Shown one piece after another: positions 50,337 to 61,069 of a stretch of DNA of 64,000 nt. A program made the position numbers and the translations under genes. The DNA is taken from contig CM069612.1 of NCBI GenBank assembly GCA_035771175.1, positions 24,906,987 through 24,970,986 on the forward strand, in the 5' to 3' direction. The DNA is from Paratinospora sagittata. Its lineage: Eukaryota > Streptophyta > Magnoliopsida > Ranunculales > Menispermaceae. How positions within the stretch are numbered: position 1 is the first letter of the stretch; the number at the start of each line of letters is the position of its first letter. Under the pieces are notes generated by a model that saw only the letters and a program-made list of their open reading frames with translations, made no database searches and was not told the DNA's origin.

Positions 50337-52449
50337 TGTAACACCCCGCAATTTGAATTAAATATATACGTTGAAGTACGCGTATATCGAGATGTACGTA
50401 TTTTATACGTATGAGCTAAATATACGCTTGAGAATACACGTATTTAGCTAAATATACGCGTGTATGAAATACATGCTATAATTATGGAATGTGAGTAAAT
50501 AAATAAAATTATTAAATAAAGAATATGAGTTGTATTAGTTGAATTGAGTTGAATTAAATTGATCAATTTATGGGATTGGATAATTAAATATGTGGATTGG
50601 AGTATGATTTAATGAATTATGAATAGTATGATTGAATGAATGAAAGTGAATGAATGAATTAAGATGGGGTGAGTTGGTTTGTTAAATGACATGAGGAGCA
50701 TGGGATAAAAAGAATAATAAAATAAATAAAAATAAAAATATGCTCTTTTCTCCATTTGACAAGAAGAGACAAAAAAAACAAAATGAATAAAATAAAAAAT
50801 AAAATAAAAGAAGATAAGGAGAAGTTGCTGAAGGTTGAATAAAAAAAATAAAAATAAAAGAAAGATAGCTTATCTACGTGTTACAACAAGAGGAATAAAA
50901 AAAAAATAAGCATGAAGGAAACGAAGTTTCCAGAGAGCGAAAGAAAGAAGCAGAGGGAAAACGGAGAAGAAGGAGAAGAAGAAAAAGGGAAAGCGCGCGA
51001 TTCGAACGAAATTCAGACCGTCGGTAAGTAATTTTCACGCTTTTTCTTCGTAAAATTACTATCTAAGCTATTCTAGCGGAGAAATTTTGACTGTGGGAGC
51101 CGTTTTACGGCGTTTTGACAAATTGGAGTTTTGACCCCAACGTGAATGAAAACCCGCTATGAAGATAGAAAAATGCTCTCTGGACTGTCAGGACTCCGAA
51201 TCTGTGGTTAGATTCAATTTCATAAGTTTTGGAGACCAATTGACAATTTTAATACAATTTACATTTTTCGGATGAATAGTAAAAAGAAATAGTAAATAAT
51301 AAATAGTAAATAGTAAATAATGAACAGTGAATAGTAAATAGTGAATAGTAAAAATAAATAGTGAGATTGTGATTTTTGGATATGATTTGAGATTTTTAGT
51401 AGCTAACGATATGATAAATGGTGCTTCTCATGATAATCTATGGTCATTTCAGTGATTAAATTGAGAGCTTAAGGGCATGGATAAACGCTCTTGAGGAAAC
51501 AACATTGTTGCTTGATTTTAGAGAAACTCGTGTAACCACTGTGAGTATAGTTTCCTTGATTTGGTTCTTGTATGGCATTGTATGCATATAAAATGTTTGA
51601 TTGTATGCATGTTATATTTATATATAATGCATTGAGTTTTATGGATCATGCAAACTGATTTTAGCATTTGGAGTTTGTAATGATGAGGCTTTGCGATTCC
51701 TCATCGTTATTTCGTTAGGAATTAGACCCGGATGAGGTTTTGCGAGTCCTCATTGTTAGTGGTCTGTCCTAACAAGGGTTGCGATCCTTGAAATGACTGT
51801 GAATTGGGTAATAAGAAGCTGTGTCTACCTTGTACGGCCATACAAGGGATAGACCCACTCTCTTGCCTTGCGGAGGAGGGAGATTGTACATTGTGATATT
51901 GAAAATCGTGCAATTTATGTTGTTGGCATGTATAATATATTTGTTGAATGATGCATGTGTTGAATAAGTGTTTGAAATGATTTTAAATGTCATATTTCTA
52001 TAAATGTATATAATTGTCATCTCAAGAACTATATTCACTGAGCTGTTGATTGCTCACCCTATTTCCTCCAATATTTCAGGTATTGAGTCGAAGGGAAAAG
52101 GAAACTCCGTGAGTGAGTCTGGTACGTGTATGTCTGCTTGGAGGAAATAGCTTTTGTTATTTTGATATGTATAATTATCACACATTATAGATATATGTAT
52201 TATCATCTAGATGGGATGTGTGGGCATATATTTATATTGGATGAGGAAATGATAATTTGATGTGTGAATGAATGGAATGGTTATGGGATTTGATTTGTGG
52301 TATAGGAAAAAAAAATTATTGTACATTTTGGGAAGGTTTGTGAGAATACGTGAAGGCTGACAGTGTATTATATACTGTATATGGATATGTACAGTGTATA
52401 GTACGCTGTGCCGGTCATGACGTTAGCCTACGTCTGGGGCGTCGTGACA
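50337..52449 (+). repeat. gypsy-4 3' LTR (2.1 kb)
   Basis: TGTAACACCCCGCAATTT to GGGGCGTCGTGACA. The beginning is dense in TACGTA/TATACGCG palindromes (50365-50480). An A/G-rich stretch is at 50700-50950. GAATAGT/GAACAGT repeats lie at 51273-51360. The second half matches 35059-36014. Its right edge abuts kinase coding sequence at 52450. Confidence 0.8.
51273..51362. repeat. GAATAGTAAATAGT short repeats
   Basis: Around ten copies of a 7-8-base unit (AATAGTAA, GTGAATAGT, ATGAACAGT) inside the gypsy-4 LTR. Confidence 0.8.
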
Positions 52450-52450
52450 T

Positions 52451-52608
52451 CACAAGTGCTCCCGATTGAGAATTATTCACAGGGATCTAAAAGCGAGCAA
52501 CATTCTGTTAGACGGTGCAATGAACCCAAAGATTTCGGACTTTGGAATGGCCAGGATTTTCGGAGGGAACCAAACTGAAGCAAATACTCAAAGAGTGGTA
52601 GGCACATA
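52451..52608 (+). pseudogene. Receptor kinase catalytic-loop exon (partial)
   Basis: The frame starting at 52451 reads [20 protein letters not shown] then [19 protein letters not shown], ending RVVGT. This includes the catalytic HRD, the Mg-binding Asn and DFG. The 5' part of the exon is replaced by the gypsy-4 LTR. The exon ends in phase at a conserved donor (ACATA then GTATAT at 52609). The TAG in the unspliced frame belongs to the donor, not to a mutation. Confidence 0.85.
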
Positions 52609-53505
52609 GTATATATCATTCTTGATTTCTGCTGCTTACTATATATATATATACTTGCATATGAGTACAATGTTAATTCAAATTATATTGTTTTAACTTT
52701 CTCTTTGTTGACTCGCTGATGGCAATCTTCAAAATAATCAATTAGATTAGTTTACAGTCTAAGTGGTAGAGTCACAATGGTCTCGCTTAAATATTACTCT
52801 TTTAGAGCAGCAAGTCGTCTCTCGTTCACTATTTAAAGGTACTAGAAACAAAACTGTGTCTAATTAAACTAGATCAATTACTATTTCAGTAGAGTAACGG
52901 CATAGATTGAGGTTAGAGTATAACTCTATATCCTTAAGACAATTTTGTCTTGCTTAGATGCTCACTGTGTATGATGTTTGTCTCTCGGGATACAACAATC
53001 TCTTTCTAGTGACAACAACACTTTAACTCACAAGAATAATCGAACCAAAATTGGTTGTACTCACTCACAAAAAAATGTTCAAAGAATTGTGGCGGTACAT
53101 GGTGCCTGTTCTGTACCATTGGATCAAGTCTAATTGCCTCTACATCGTATCTGGACGTCCCAGATCTGATCTTTCATGGACACATCTCATCCGTTAGATC
53201 TATCTCGATCTCTGAAAACGAAAAGCTCCCTAGATCCTCACAACGATGTGTACGTGTGAAGTGCAAAGTGTTGTGCGCCCTAAATCGCCTAATCCCACTC
53301 GCTTGTGCGGGGTTACATCACTCCTGAGCCTTCCTTGTGTGTGTTCTAATTGAAATTTAAGTGTAGTACTCTAGCTACACTTACAAGTAAATAATTAGAA
53401 TTTTATATATCTCACGTAAGATTAAAAGATTATTTTCAAATTTTACCACTTTACACATATCAATTAGGTTACTTTAGACTTAATTTCTCATTTATATATA
53501 AATAG
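52609..53505 (+). other. Receptor kinase intron, left part
   Basis: Intron sequence from donor GTATAT to the copia-5 insertion. No coding sequence. 52780-53340 has text with restriction-like mixed composition and CGATC motifs that may be another old element, but no domain is recognised. Confidence 0.5.
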
Positions 53506-53871
53506 TGTTGTGCGGAATCGGCGTAAAGCATGAAAGAAAAAACAGGACAACAAATTTAACGTGGTTCGGAAAATTGCCTACGTCCACGGGAGGCAGCACT
53601 CTTTTATTAGATCACCCTTAGGTGGATCTTACAGATTGGATCTCTTAATAGATCTCTCAGAATAGAACTCACTGAACATGAATTTATGAATGAAGTAAGG
53701 CCCTATTTATAGGAGTATTCAGGGGTAAATGTGTAATTTAAATATATATTTAAATAACCATATTTCTAACAATTCGGCGCAGCGCCGATTTGTTAGACCA
53801 AAATGTTGGCCGCCCACATGGGCGGCCAACAACCACCTCTTGCTTTTATATTATTTGAGGTGGACCCCACA
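53506..53871 (-). repeat. copia-5 3' LTR
   Basis: 366 bp on the + strand from TGTTGTGCGGAAT to GACCCCACA. It has 16 bp (about 53812-53830, ATGGGCGGCCAAC region) lacking in the other LTR. Confidence 0.85.
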
Positions 53872-54912
53872 AATCTCCACCTCCACCTCATGTGGAACAA
53901 GACTCCTCCATACCTGCAATCTCTCTACAGATAGCAAGCTTCCTTCAAAAAATTGTTGCTGCCTGATCAAGTCCAAACAATGTTGGAACTTGATCCCTGT
54001 AACTACCTTTGTAAGCATATCTGCAGGGTTATCTGCAGTCTTGATCTTTTGCAGAAGAATACTCCCTTCTTCTACTATTTCTCGAACAAAATGAAAACGA
54101 ACATCAATATGCTTCGTTCGACTGTGATAAACTTGGTTCTTTGCCAAACAAATGGCACTCTGGCTGTCACAGAAAACTTCAACATTCCTCTGCCCAATTC
54201 CCAAGTCTTTAGTCAATCCATGAAACCAGATTGCTTCCTTGAAAGCTTCCGTTACTGCCATGTACTCTGCCTCTGTAGTAGACAAAGCAACTGTTGACTG
54301 TAGTGTTGATCTCCAACTTACTGGTCCTCCTGCCATAGTGAAAACATAACCAGTAGTAGATCTACGCTTGTCAAGATCTCCAGCATAGTCAGAATCCACA
54401 TATCCGACTAGATGCTTACAACTTTTCGTATCTCTCTCGAACTTTAAACCAATATCTACAGTACCATGAATATACCGTAGAATCCACTTCACTGCTTGCC
54501 AGTGGCCTTTACCTGGGTTGTGCATGTAACGACTTACCATACTTACAGCATGTGAAATGTCAGGTCTGGTACACACCATAGCATACATCAAGGCACCAAC
54601 TGCATTTGCATATGGAATATTCTCCATTTGCTTCTTCTGATCTTCGAAATTTGGTGACATTGATGAACTTAGCTTGAAATGTGGTGCCAATGGTGTGCTC
54701 ACAGGCTTTGTGTAATTGCCAATGCCAAAGGTTTGAAGAACTTTCTTCAAATACTGAGTCTGAGTCAAACAGATTGTGCTTTTGGCCCTGTCTCGAGATA
54801 TCTCCATCCCGAGAATTTTTCTGGCCTCTCCAAGATCCTTCATTTCAAATTCTGAGCTCAATTGAGCCTTCAGCTTGTTGATCTCCACCTTGCTTTTAGA
54901 TGCGATTAACAT
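53872..54912 (-). pseudogene. copia-5 reverse transcriptase end and RNase H
   Basis: Open frame of about 340 codons, MLIASKSKVEINKLKAQL.. (directly after VDD of the active site), FEMKDLGEARKILGMEI, PYANAVGALMYAMVCTRPDI, then RNase H (VGYVDSDYAGDLDKRRSTTG, ALSTTEAEYMAV, VFCDSQSAICLAKNQ, RTKHIDVRFHFVRE). The end of the frame runs into the 3' LTR. This is the C-terminal part of the polyprotein. Confidence 0.88.
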
Positions 54913-55800
54913 ATCATCTACTTATAAAAGCAAATAGATAAATGTACCGTCTTGAAGTTTGCGATAGTAAACACAATGATCAAACTGACTTCGGGTATAT
55001 TTTTGCCCTTGGATGAAGCTGTCAAATCTCTTGTACCACTGTCTCGGTGACTGCTTCAGGCCATACAATGACTTGCTCAGCTTGCAAGCCCAATTCTCTC
55101 TTCCTGGTACTTTGAATCCTTCTGGTTGAGACATATAGATCTCTTCTTCCAAATTACCATGCAGAAAAGCAGTTTTGACATCGAGTTGGGCTAAATCAAG
55201 ATCAAATTGTGCAACCAAAGCCAATAATATTCGAATTGACGAATGCTTAACAACATGTGAGAATACCTCATTGTAGTCAATTCCTTCCCTCTGAGCGTAG
55301 CCTTTGGCTACCAGTCTGGCTTTGTATCGGATATCATCTGTGCTGGGAGAGCCTTCCTTCTTAGCGAAAACCCATTTGCAGCCAATTGGTTTCTTTCCTT
55401 TCAGAAGTGGAACCAATTTCCAAGTCTGATTCTGATGGAGTGATTTCATCTCCTCATTCATTGCCATTTTCCACTTATCACTTTCCATACTCTGACTAGC
55501 ATCTTTGTAATTGTATGGAATATCATCTCCGGTGACTGGTAATGCATATGCAACCATGTCAGTGTACCGAGCCGGTTTGCGGATTTCTCTTCTTGGTCGA
55601 CTGGTGGCAATTGATTCTGATTGTTGACTGATGTCTGGCCCTGGAGCCTCCACCTCAACTGAGATTTCCTCCTCGTCTTCTTCAGGATGGTTGGATATCT
55701 CTGCTGACTTGACAGGAGTTACTGGAATATCTAACTCCACCTGCTGAGGCAAATCTGGATCTCGATCTTCTTTATCAGAAACTGTATGCTTTAACATCAC
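54913..55800 (-). pseudogene. copia-5 reverse transcriptase N-part
   Basis: Open frame giving the integrase/RT linker (SRPRREIRKPARYTDM), RT start (NQTWKLVPLLKGKKPIGCKW), EGIDYNEVFSHVVKHSS, LDVKTAFLHGNLEEEIYM and KSLYGLKQSPRQWYKRF. It ends at a TAA (54922-54924) exactly at the first residue of the catalytic YVDD box; VDD is still encoded at 54913-54921. Confidence 0.88.
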
Positions 55801-55854
55801 AGATTCGTCAAAAGTTACATCTCGACTTTGTACAATCTTCTTTGACTCAGGGTT

Positions 55855-56520
55855 TCATAGTCGGAAAGCCTTAACTCCTTCACTAAAGCCCATGAAAATT
55901 GCTTTCTTGGACCTAGGATCCAGTTTGGATTCCTTCACATGGAAATATGCAGTGCATCCAAAAATGCGCAAAGAATCATAATCTGAAACGGGGTGTCCAG
56001 ACCATACCTCAGTGGGAGTTTTGCCATCTAGTGCTGTTGCAGGAAGTCTGTTGATGATATGAGAGGCATATGACAAAGCTTCAGCCCAAAATGCCTTGCT
56101 TAGTCCAGAATGAGATAACATGCAGCGAACTTTATCTACCAAAGTACGATTCATGCGTTCAGCAACACCGTTTTGTTGTGGCGTGCCTGGGACTGTGAAA
56201 TGTCTGAAAATCCCTTCATTCTCACAAATTTTCTAAAATGGGTCTGACTTGTATTCTCCTCCATTATCAGATCTGAGCCTCTTAATCTTCCTTCCTGTTT
56301 GGGTTTCTACCATTTTCTTTCATTTAAGAAAGATGTCTAGCACTTCATCTTTATGCTTCATGGTATAAACCCAAACATAGCGAGAGAAATCATCAATGAA
56401 AGTAACAAACCAACGTTTACCTCCCAATGAAGCATTTGGAGAGGGTCCCCAAACGTCGGTATGAACATAATCCAATGTTCCTTTTGTGCGGTGGATTGCA
56501 GTGTCAAACTTGACTCTCGT
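55855..56520 (-). pseudogene. copia-5 integrase, broken
   Basis: 55855-56154 gives the integrase C-terminal part (NRTLVDKVRCMLSHSGLSK, EALSYASHIINRLPATALDG, IFMGFSEGVKAFRL) and ends at a TGA (55855-55857). Right of it the core is recognisable (VWGPSPNASLGGKRWFV, DDFSRYVWVY, RLRSDNGGEYKSD) but cut by stops at about 56234 and 56321 and by the TAG at 56521-56523 after the pre-integrase finger. Confidence 0.82.
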
Positions 56521-57993
56521 CTACTTGCCTAAGATACAGTGCTCGCAGAAGTCAAGTTTCCCGGTTTTTGCACCTTTCAGATAACCTTGCTTTATCAAGG
56601 TTTGAAGAGCCTTCTCTCCAACATGTCCGAGCCGCATGTGCCAAAGTCTTGAAGTGTCTGATGAAACATCATTAGAACGGGTGCAAGCTGATACACTTCC
56701 GATTACTGTGTGTCCGTCAAGGAAATAGAGATTTCCTTTCTGAGTACCCTTCATGGCCAAGAGTGCTCCACGTACAACCTTCAGAACTCCACCTTCAATG
56801 GTTACCTTGTAACCGCTGGAATCAAGGACTCCTAGGGAGATCAGATTTTTCTTCAGATCTGGGACATATCTGACGTCCGTGAGCCGTCTTGTTGTACCGT
56901 CATGCATCTTGAGGCGTATAGCTCCAATACCCTTTGTTTGGCAGGTATTGTTGTTGCCCATGAGCACGACTCCGCCATCGAACTCATCCAGTTTTGAGAA
57001 CCAACTTCGATTCGGACACATATGATAAGAACATCCAGAATCTAATATCCATCTATCAGACTGATTGTCTATAGATGAAACGGAGAATGCAGAATCTTCT
57101 TCAGCCTTCTGTGCCACATTTGCAGTTGTCTTGTCCTTATTTGGACAATCTTTCTTCCCGTGCCCCTTTTGGTGACAATAGGCACATTCATCATTGGCAA
57201 GACGTTGACGTGATGAAGGTCCTTGTGACTTTGAGCGAGATCGGCCTCGCCCACTGGATCTATCAGATCTGTTGTTAGTCTTGCCTCTGGATACTGTCAA
57301 GGCTGCTGGTGATGCTTCCTTGTGATCGCGTTGGTCCTTCCTTCGATACTCGTTGTTCACCAAAGCATTTGAAACATCACTGAATTTAACCTCATCTTTA
57401 CCATATAGCAAAGTTGTTGTTAAATGTTCATAACTTTCAGGCAAAGAGTTTAACAACAATAGTGCTTTATCCTCATCAAGAGGGTCAACATCAAGATTTA
57501 GTAGATCAGCAAGAATCTTGTTGAATTTATCAAGATGCTCACTCATGGGAGTACCTTCCTTGTACTGAAAACGATAGAGCTTCTTCTTCAGGTAGAGGCG
57601 GTTCTCTACGCTTTTCGTCATGTATTTGTCCTCCAGTTTCTTCCAGAGACTTATTGCCATAGTCTCTTTCATGACAAAGTACTTCTGATCCTTCGCCAAA
57701 CAGAGTCGGATTGTGCCACAAGCTTGACGATTTACAAAATTCCAATCATCATCGGACATATCCTTGGGTTTGGCTTCCAAGGCAATATGTGATCCTTCCC
57801 TGAACAGTAGATCTTGAACTTCGCATTGCCACATGCCAAAGTTGTTGGTGCCGTTGAATTTCTCCACCTCGAACTTTGCGTTGGTCATCGAACTTCTTTG
57901 CCAAGGCCTGCTTGTGGTTGGGAGTTCTTCCGCCATTAAGACCGAAAATATGTATGACGCCGAAAAGTGCTGAAAAATGATAAACAACTCCAA
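56521..57993 (-). pseudogene. copia-5 gag-protease-pre-integrase
   Basis: Open frame of 490 codons (the true start is probably the ATG of MAEELPTTSRPWQ at about 57936). Gag domain nearly identical to copia-4, zinc knuckle CAYCHQKGHGKKDC, protease WILDSGCSYHMCPNRSWFSK, then LTDVRYVPDLKKNLISLG and pre-integrase LWHMRLGHVGEKALQ with CEHCILGK. It ends in TAG. Gag and protease are uninterrupted, so capsid could in principle still be made. Confidence 0.88.
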
Positions 57994-58089
57994 CTAAGCT
58001 ATATCAATAACTTAGGAGTTGAATCTGTAGAAACGGATTGCACGACTGCGTCCGGAACGGTCGAAAATGGTGGAAACGAGTCTGACTTT

Positions 58090-58500
58090 GCTGAAATCGA
58101 AAAAAAAATTAGCCTGATGAACAGTATCAGGCCTCGGATGAACAGTATCAGGTCGCGGATGAACAGTATCGGGCTGTATGAACAGTGACGGGGCCGAAAC
58201 AAATGAACAGTGGCGGACCGACCGGCTGGGCCGAAATAAACAGTGGCGGACCGAGTGGGCTGGGGCTGAGATGAACAGTGACACTGTATGGGCTGGGCCA
58301 CAGATGAACAGTATACTATGTGGGCTGGACCCGGATGAACAGTGCTGACTGTTTGGGCTGGAACGATGATGAACAGTGATGTCTGTGTGGGCTGGACCGC
58401 AGATGAACAGTCGGATTTGGGTCGGGTTCGGATCGGATGAATAGTATCGCTGATGAACAGTGTTGCGGATGAACAGTGTCGTATGAACAGCGTCGGACAA
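58090..58500 (-). repeat. copia-5 leader repeats with GATGAACAGT
   Basis: Around 14 copies of GATGAACAGT or a close variant at 20-45-bp spacing, between gag and the primer site, including three near-identical 21-22-bp units (58115-58180). Counterpart of 47840-48240. Confidence 0.85.
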
Positions 58501-58733
58501 AAATTACAAAATACAAAGATCAAACTTTGATCGGCTCCTGCGAACTCGTTTCTTGTCCGTTTTCCTCGCCGTTTGTTGCGTTGGATTCCTGGCAACAAGA
58601 GCTACCTCCTCGGGTGATTAGAAAATAGTTCCGATCACTGTTGCAAAATTTCGAAAATTTCGACGCTGTCTCGAAAAATTCGACAGAGGATCTGTTTTTC
58701 TTCCAAAACCTCACCTAGGCTCTGATACCAATT

Positions 58734-59083
58734 TGTTGTGCGGAATCGGCGTAAAGTATGAAAGAAAAAATAGGACAACAAATTTAACGTGGTTCGGCAA
58801 ATTGCCTACGTCCACGGGAGGCAACACTCTTTTATTAGATCACCCTTAGGTGGATCTTACAGATTGGATCTCTTAATAGATCTCTCAGAATAGAACTCAC
58901 TGAACATGAATTTATGAATGAAGTAAGGCCCTATTTATAGGAGTATTCAGGGGTAAATGTGTAATTTAAATATATATTTAAATAACCATATTTCTAACAA
59001 TTCGGCGCAACGCCGATTTGTTAGACCAAAATGTTGGCCGCCCACCACCTCTTGCTTTTATATTATTTGAGGTGGACCCCACA
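58734..59083 (-). repeat. copia-5 5' LTR
   Basis: 350 bp, almost identical to 53506-53871. Contains on the minus strand CCTATAAATAGGGC, a TATA-like promoter box (about 58928-58941). Confidence 0.85.
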
Positions 59084-59253
59084 AATCGGTATAGCTAAAT
59101 ACTTATATATTCTTCATCTTTACATATCAAAGATTAATAATCAACTTGGTCCCTCTCAAAATTATTTGTGAGTCCTACTTTAATATTTAGCTGAAAATGG
59201 TAAAAAATCATGTTTAATTACCCATTTTCCAATAATCTTATCATGAAATGCAG

Positions 59254-59404
59254 TGGCTATAAGTCTCCCGAATACGCATTAAACGGAGTTTTCTCGGAGA
59301 AATCCGATGTTTTCAGCTTTGGAGTGCTACTAATAGAGATTGTTAGCGGTAAAAAGAATACTAGTTTTTATCCAACTGATCATGTTTCCACCCTTTTGGG
59401 ATAT
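59254..59404 (+). pseudogene. Receptor kinase exon after activation loop
   Basis: After acceptor ATGCAG the frame, in phase with 52608, reads [20 protein letters not shown] then [16 protein letters not shown] and ends LLGY at a GTGAGT donor (59405). It has the APE-type motif (SPEYA) and subdomains IX-X. The exon is intact. Confidence 0.88.
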
Positions 59405-59429
59405 GTGAGTATATTAAAGAATACTGGTT

Positions 59430-59639
59430 CAAATCGGGCTTTTGTGTGTCCAAGACGACACAGTTGCTCGACCAACAATGTCTTCCGTTGTTTTCATGTT
59501 GTGTAATGACACTTCATCTCTTCCATCTCCTAATGAGCCTGCTTTCTTCACAGGAAAGAGTTCATCGAATTCTGGTTATTCGTCGAATACAGGGGAGAAT
59601 TATTCCATAAATGAGATGACAATTAGTATTACAGAATAA
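59430..59639 (+). pseudogene. Receptor kinase last exon, 5' deleted
   Basis: The frame [40 protein letters not shown], ending NEMTISITE and stop is the normal C-terminus. The roughly 40 residues that should lie between LLGY and this point (subdomain X-XI helix) and the intron are absent; only 25 bases separate the donor from this frame. An internal deletion is inferred. Confidence 0.85.
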
Positions 59640-61069
59640 AGATAGAAGTGATTCACTTCATATTCAATTCTCCCTTGTCTCTACATTGTCGAACTTAATT
59701 TGCAACTCCATATGATGGAATAAGTTTTTCTTACTCCTTAAATCAGAGTCCAGCTCTTCTTACATGGAAAAAGAGGTAAACTCTTAATGTAATAAAGCAT
59801 CAAGTTTTTTATTCTCAATGTAAAGAGAGTCAAATGATATAGAATAAGAGATTTTTTTATTTTTTTATAGTACAACTTGATTAATTTAACTAGAAGTTAA
59901 TATTGTCAAACATCGTCAAAAGTACTTTAAAAAAACTCTCTTAAACGCAACAAATTAAGTTAAAACACGGGTTTAACTGAAGTCAGTTCTTGAACATGCG
60001 TTACACCACTAATTGTCAATGTTATAATTTTGTAATAAGGCCTTTAAGAATTAGCATTAAAAGTTCTTTGAATTTTGTTAGGTTTGAATTTCAGTCACCC
60101 TTCAACATATTTTTCTTCCACTTCAGAATTAAAAAATTAAAAAAAATTCATGTAGTGGTTTTATTTGACTCATATCCATAAAAAATAAGAGTTGGCAGTA
60201 GTATAAACTAAGTCTTAATTACATTATTAAGTCAAATTTATACCAATTGATAAGTAAATACAAAAAAAAAAAAGTGATACTACATTGACATTCAAAATAT
60301 ATATTCAAAGTATACTTTACTTTTATAAATCATTGAATTGTTTCAAATTATATGTTGGTATATGATTCAAATTATATCAATAGTGTACAATAGTGATATA
60401 TACTTTAGACATACCTTTAAATGGAATTTTTTACTTGATTATCACAGAAAATTTAAAAAAAAAATTTTACAAAATGCCATTAAAATAAAAATAATGACTA
60501 ATTTGCTATAAGTTGACCAGTTAACTATCTGGTAACAAATAATGTGGCGCCACTACATAAATTCTAGATTTACTGGCTTAGAGCTACTGAGAATTTTCAA
60601 AAAAAAATAAAAAATAATGAAGGCGTTTTTCACTCAGGTGGCACCCAATAAGCAAATTTGGAATTCAAGATGTGCCACATCATTTGCTGATTGGACATTA
60701 ACGTTAACTTAGGACATATGAATTATTATTTCTATACAATTTGTTTTTAATTTCCTCTAACAATCAGAAGCCCGTTTGGATGTCTATCACTCAATAAAAA
60801 ATTGTAAAATATCATATTACATCGACGGAGATCATGTAGGCCCTGGTTTGTTGACTTCAAGGGTAAGCAGAAAAAAAAAAAAAAAGAATGCTACGACTAT
60901 GGCACGTGTCATCTACTTGCCACGTTGTAACGGTTCTGATCATAAGCATCAATCTTTGAATATTTTAAGTGGACTCAATAACATAAATAATTCCGCCGTA
61001 TCGAATGTTTGTTCAACTAGGTAGAGTTTAGGGCCCTTGACTGACGCCTTTGCAAGAAGAAGCAAAACA
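59640..61069. other. Intergenic, no gene
   Basis: 3' flank of the receptor kinase, then AT-rich sequence. GTGGCGCCACTAC (60543-60555) and GGCACGTGTCATCTACTTGCCACG (around 60901-60924, ACGT cores) are the only notable motifs. The frame at 60776-61024 has no domain. Confidence 0.4.

Larger units (their letters stand above)
53506..59083 (-). mobile_element. Full-length copia element copia-5
   Basis: 5578 bp, minus strand. LTRs 53506-53871 and 58734-59083. Primer site TGGTATCAGAGCC on the minus strand (58717-58730). Polypurine tract GGAGGTGGAGATT (minus, just right of 53871). Flanks AATAG and AATCG form a 4-of-5 target duplication. Domain order is gag, protease, integrase, reverse transcriptase, RNase H. 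At least five nonsense codons interrupt pol. It sits in an intron of the receptor kinase. LTRs differ by a few substitutions and one 16-bp indel, so insertion is fairly recent. Confidence 0.92.
45486..59639 (+). pseudogene. G-type lectin S-receptor-like serine/threonine kinase, disrupted
   Basis: All parts of one plasma-membrane receptor kinase lie in order on the + strand: signal peptide and bulb-lectin domain, S-locus glycoprotein domain, PAN domain, transmembrane exon, kinase catalytic loop/DFG exon, activation/APE exon and C-terminal exon. Splice borders are still recognisable. Intact relatives sense extracellular ligands and autophosphorylate. This copy is dead. The kinase N-lobe is missing, replaced by copia-4/gypsy-4 sequence (47209-52449). 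Copia-5 lies in an intron. The first exon has frameshifts and the last two exons are fused by deletion. The exons are listed separately. Confidence 0.88.

Noticed and set aside
52609..52611. In-frame TAG in the kinase catalytic exon as a nonsense mutation
   Set aside because: The bases form a conserved exon end plus GTATAT donor, and the phase matches the acceptor at 59253/59254, so it is an intron boundary.
57999..58598. 199-residue minus-strand frame
   Set aside because: Low-complexity product of the ACTGTTCA repeat leader of copia-5, not a protein gene.
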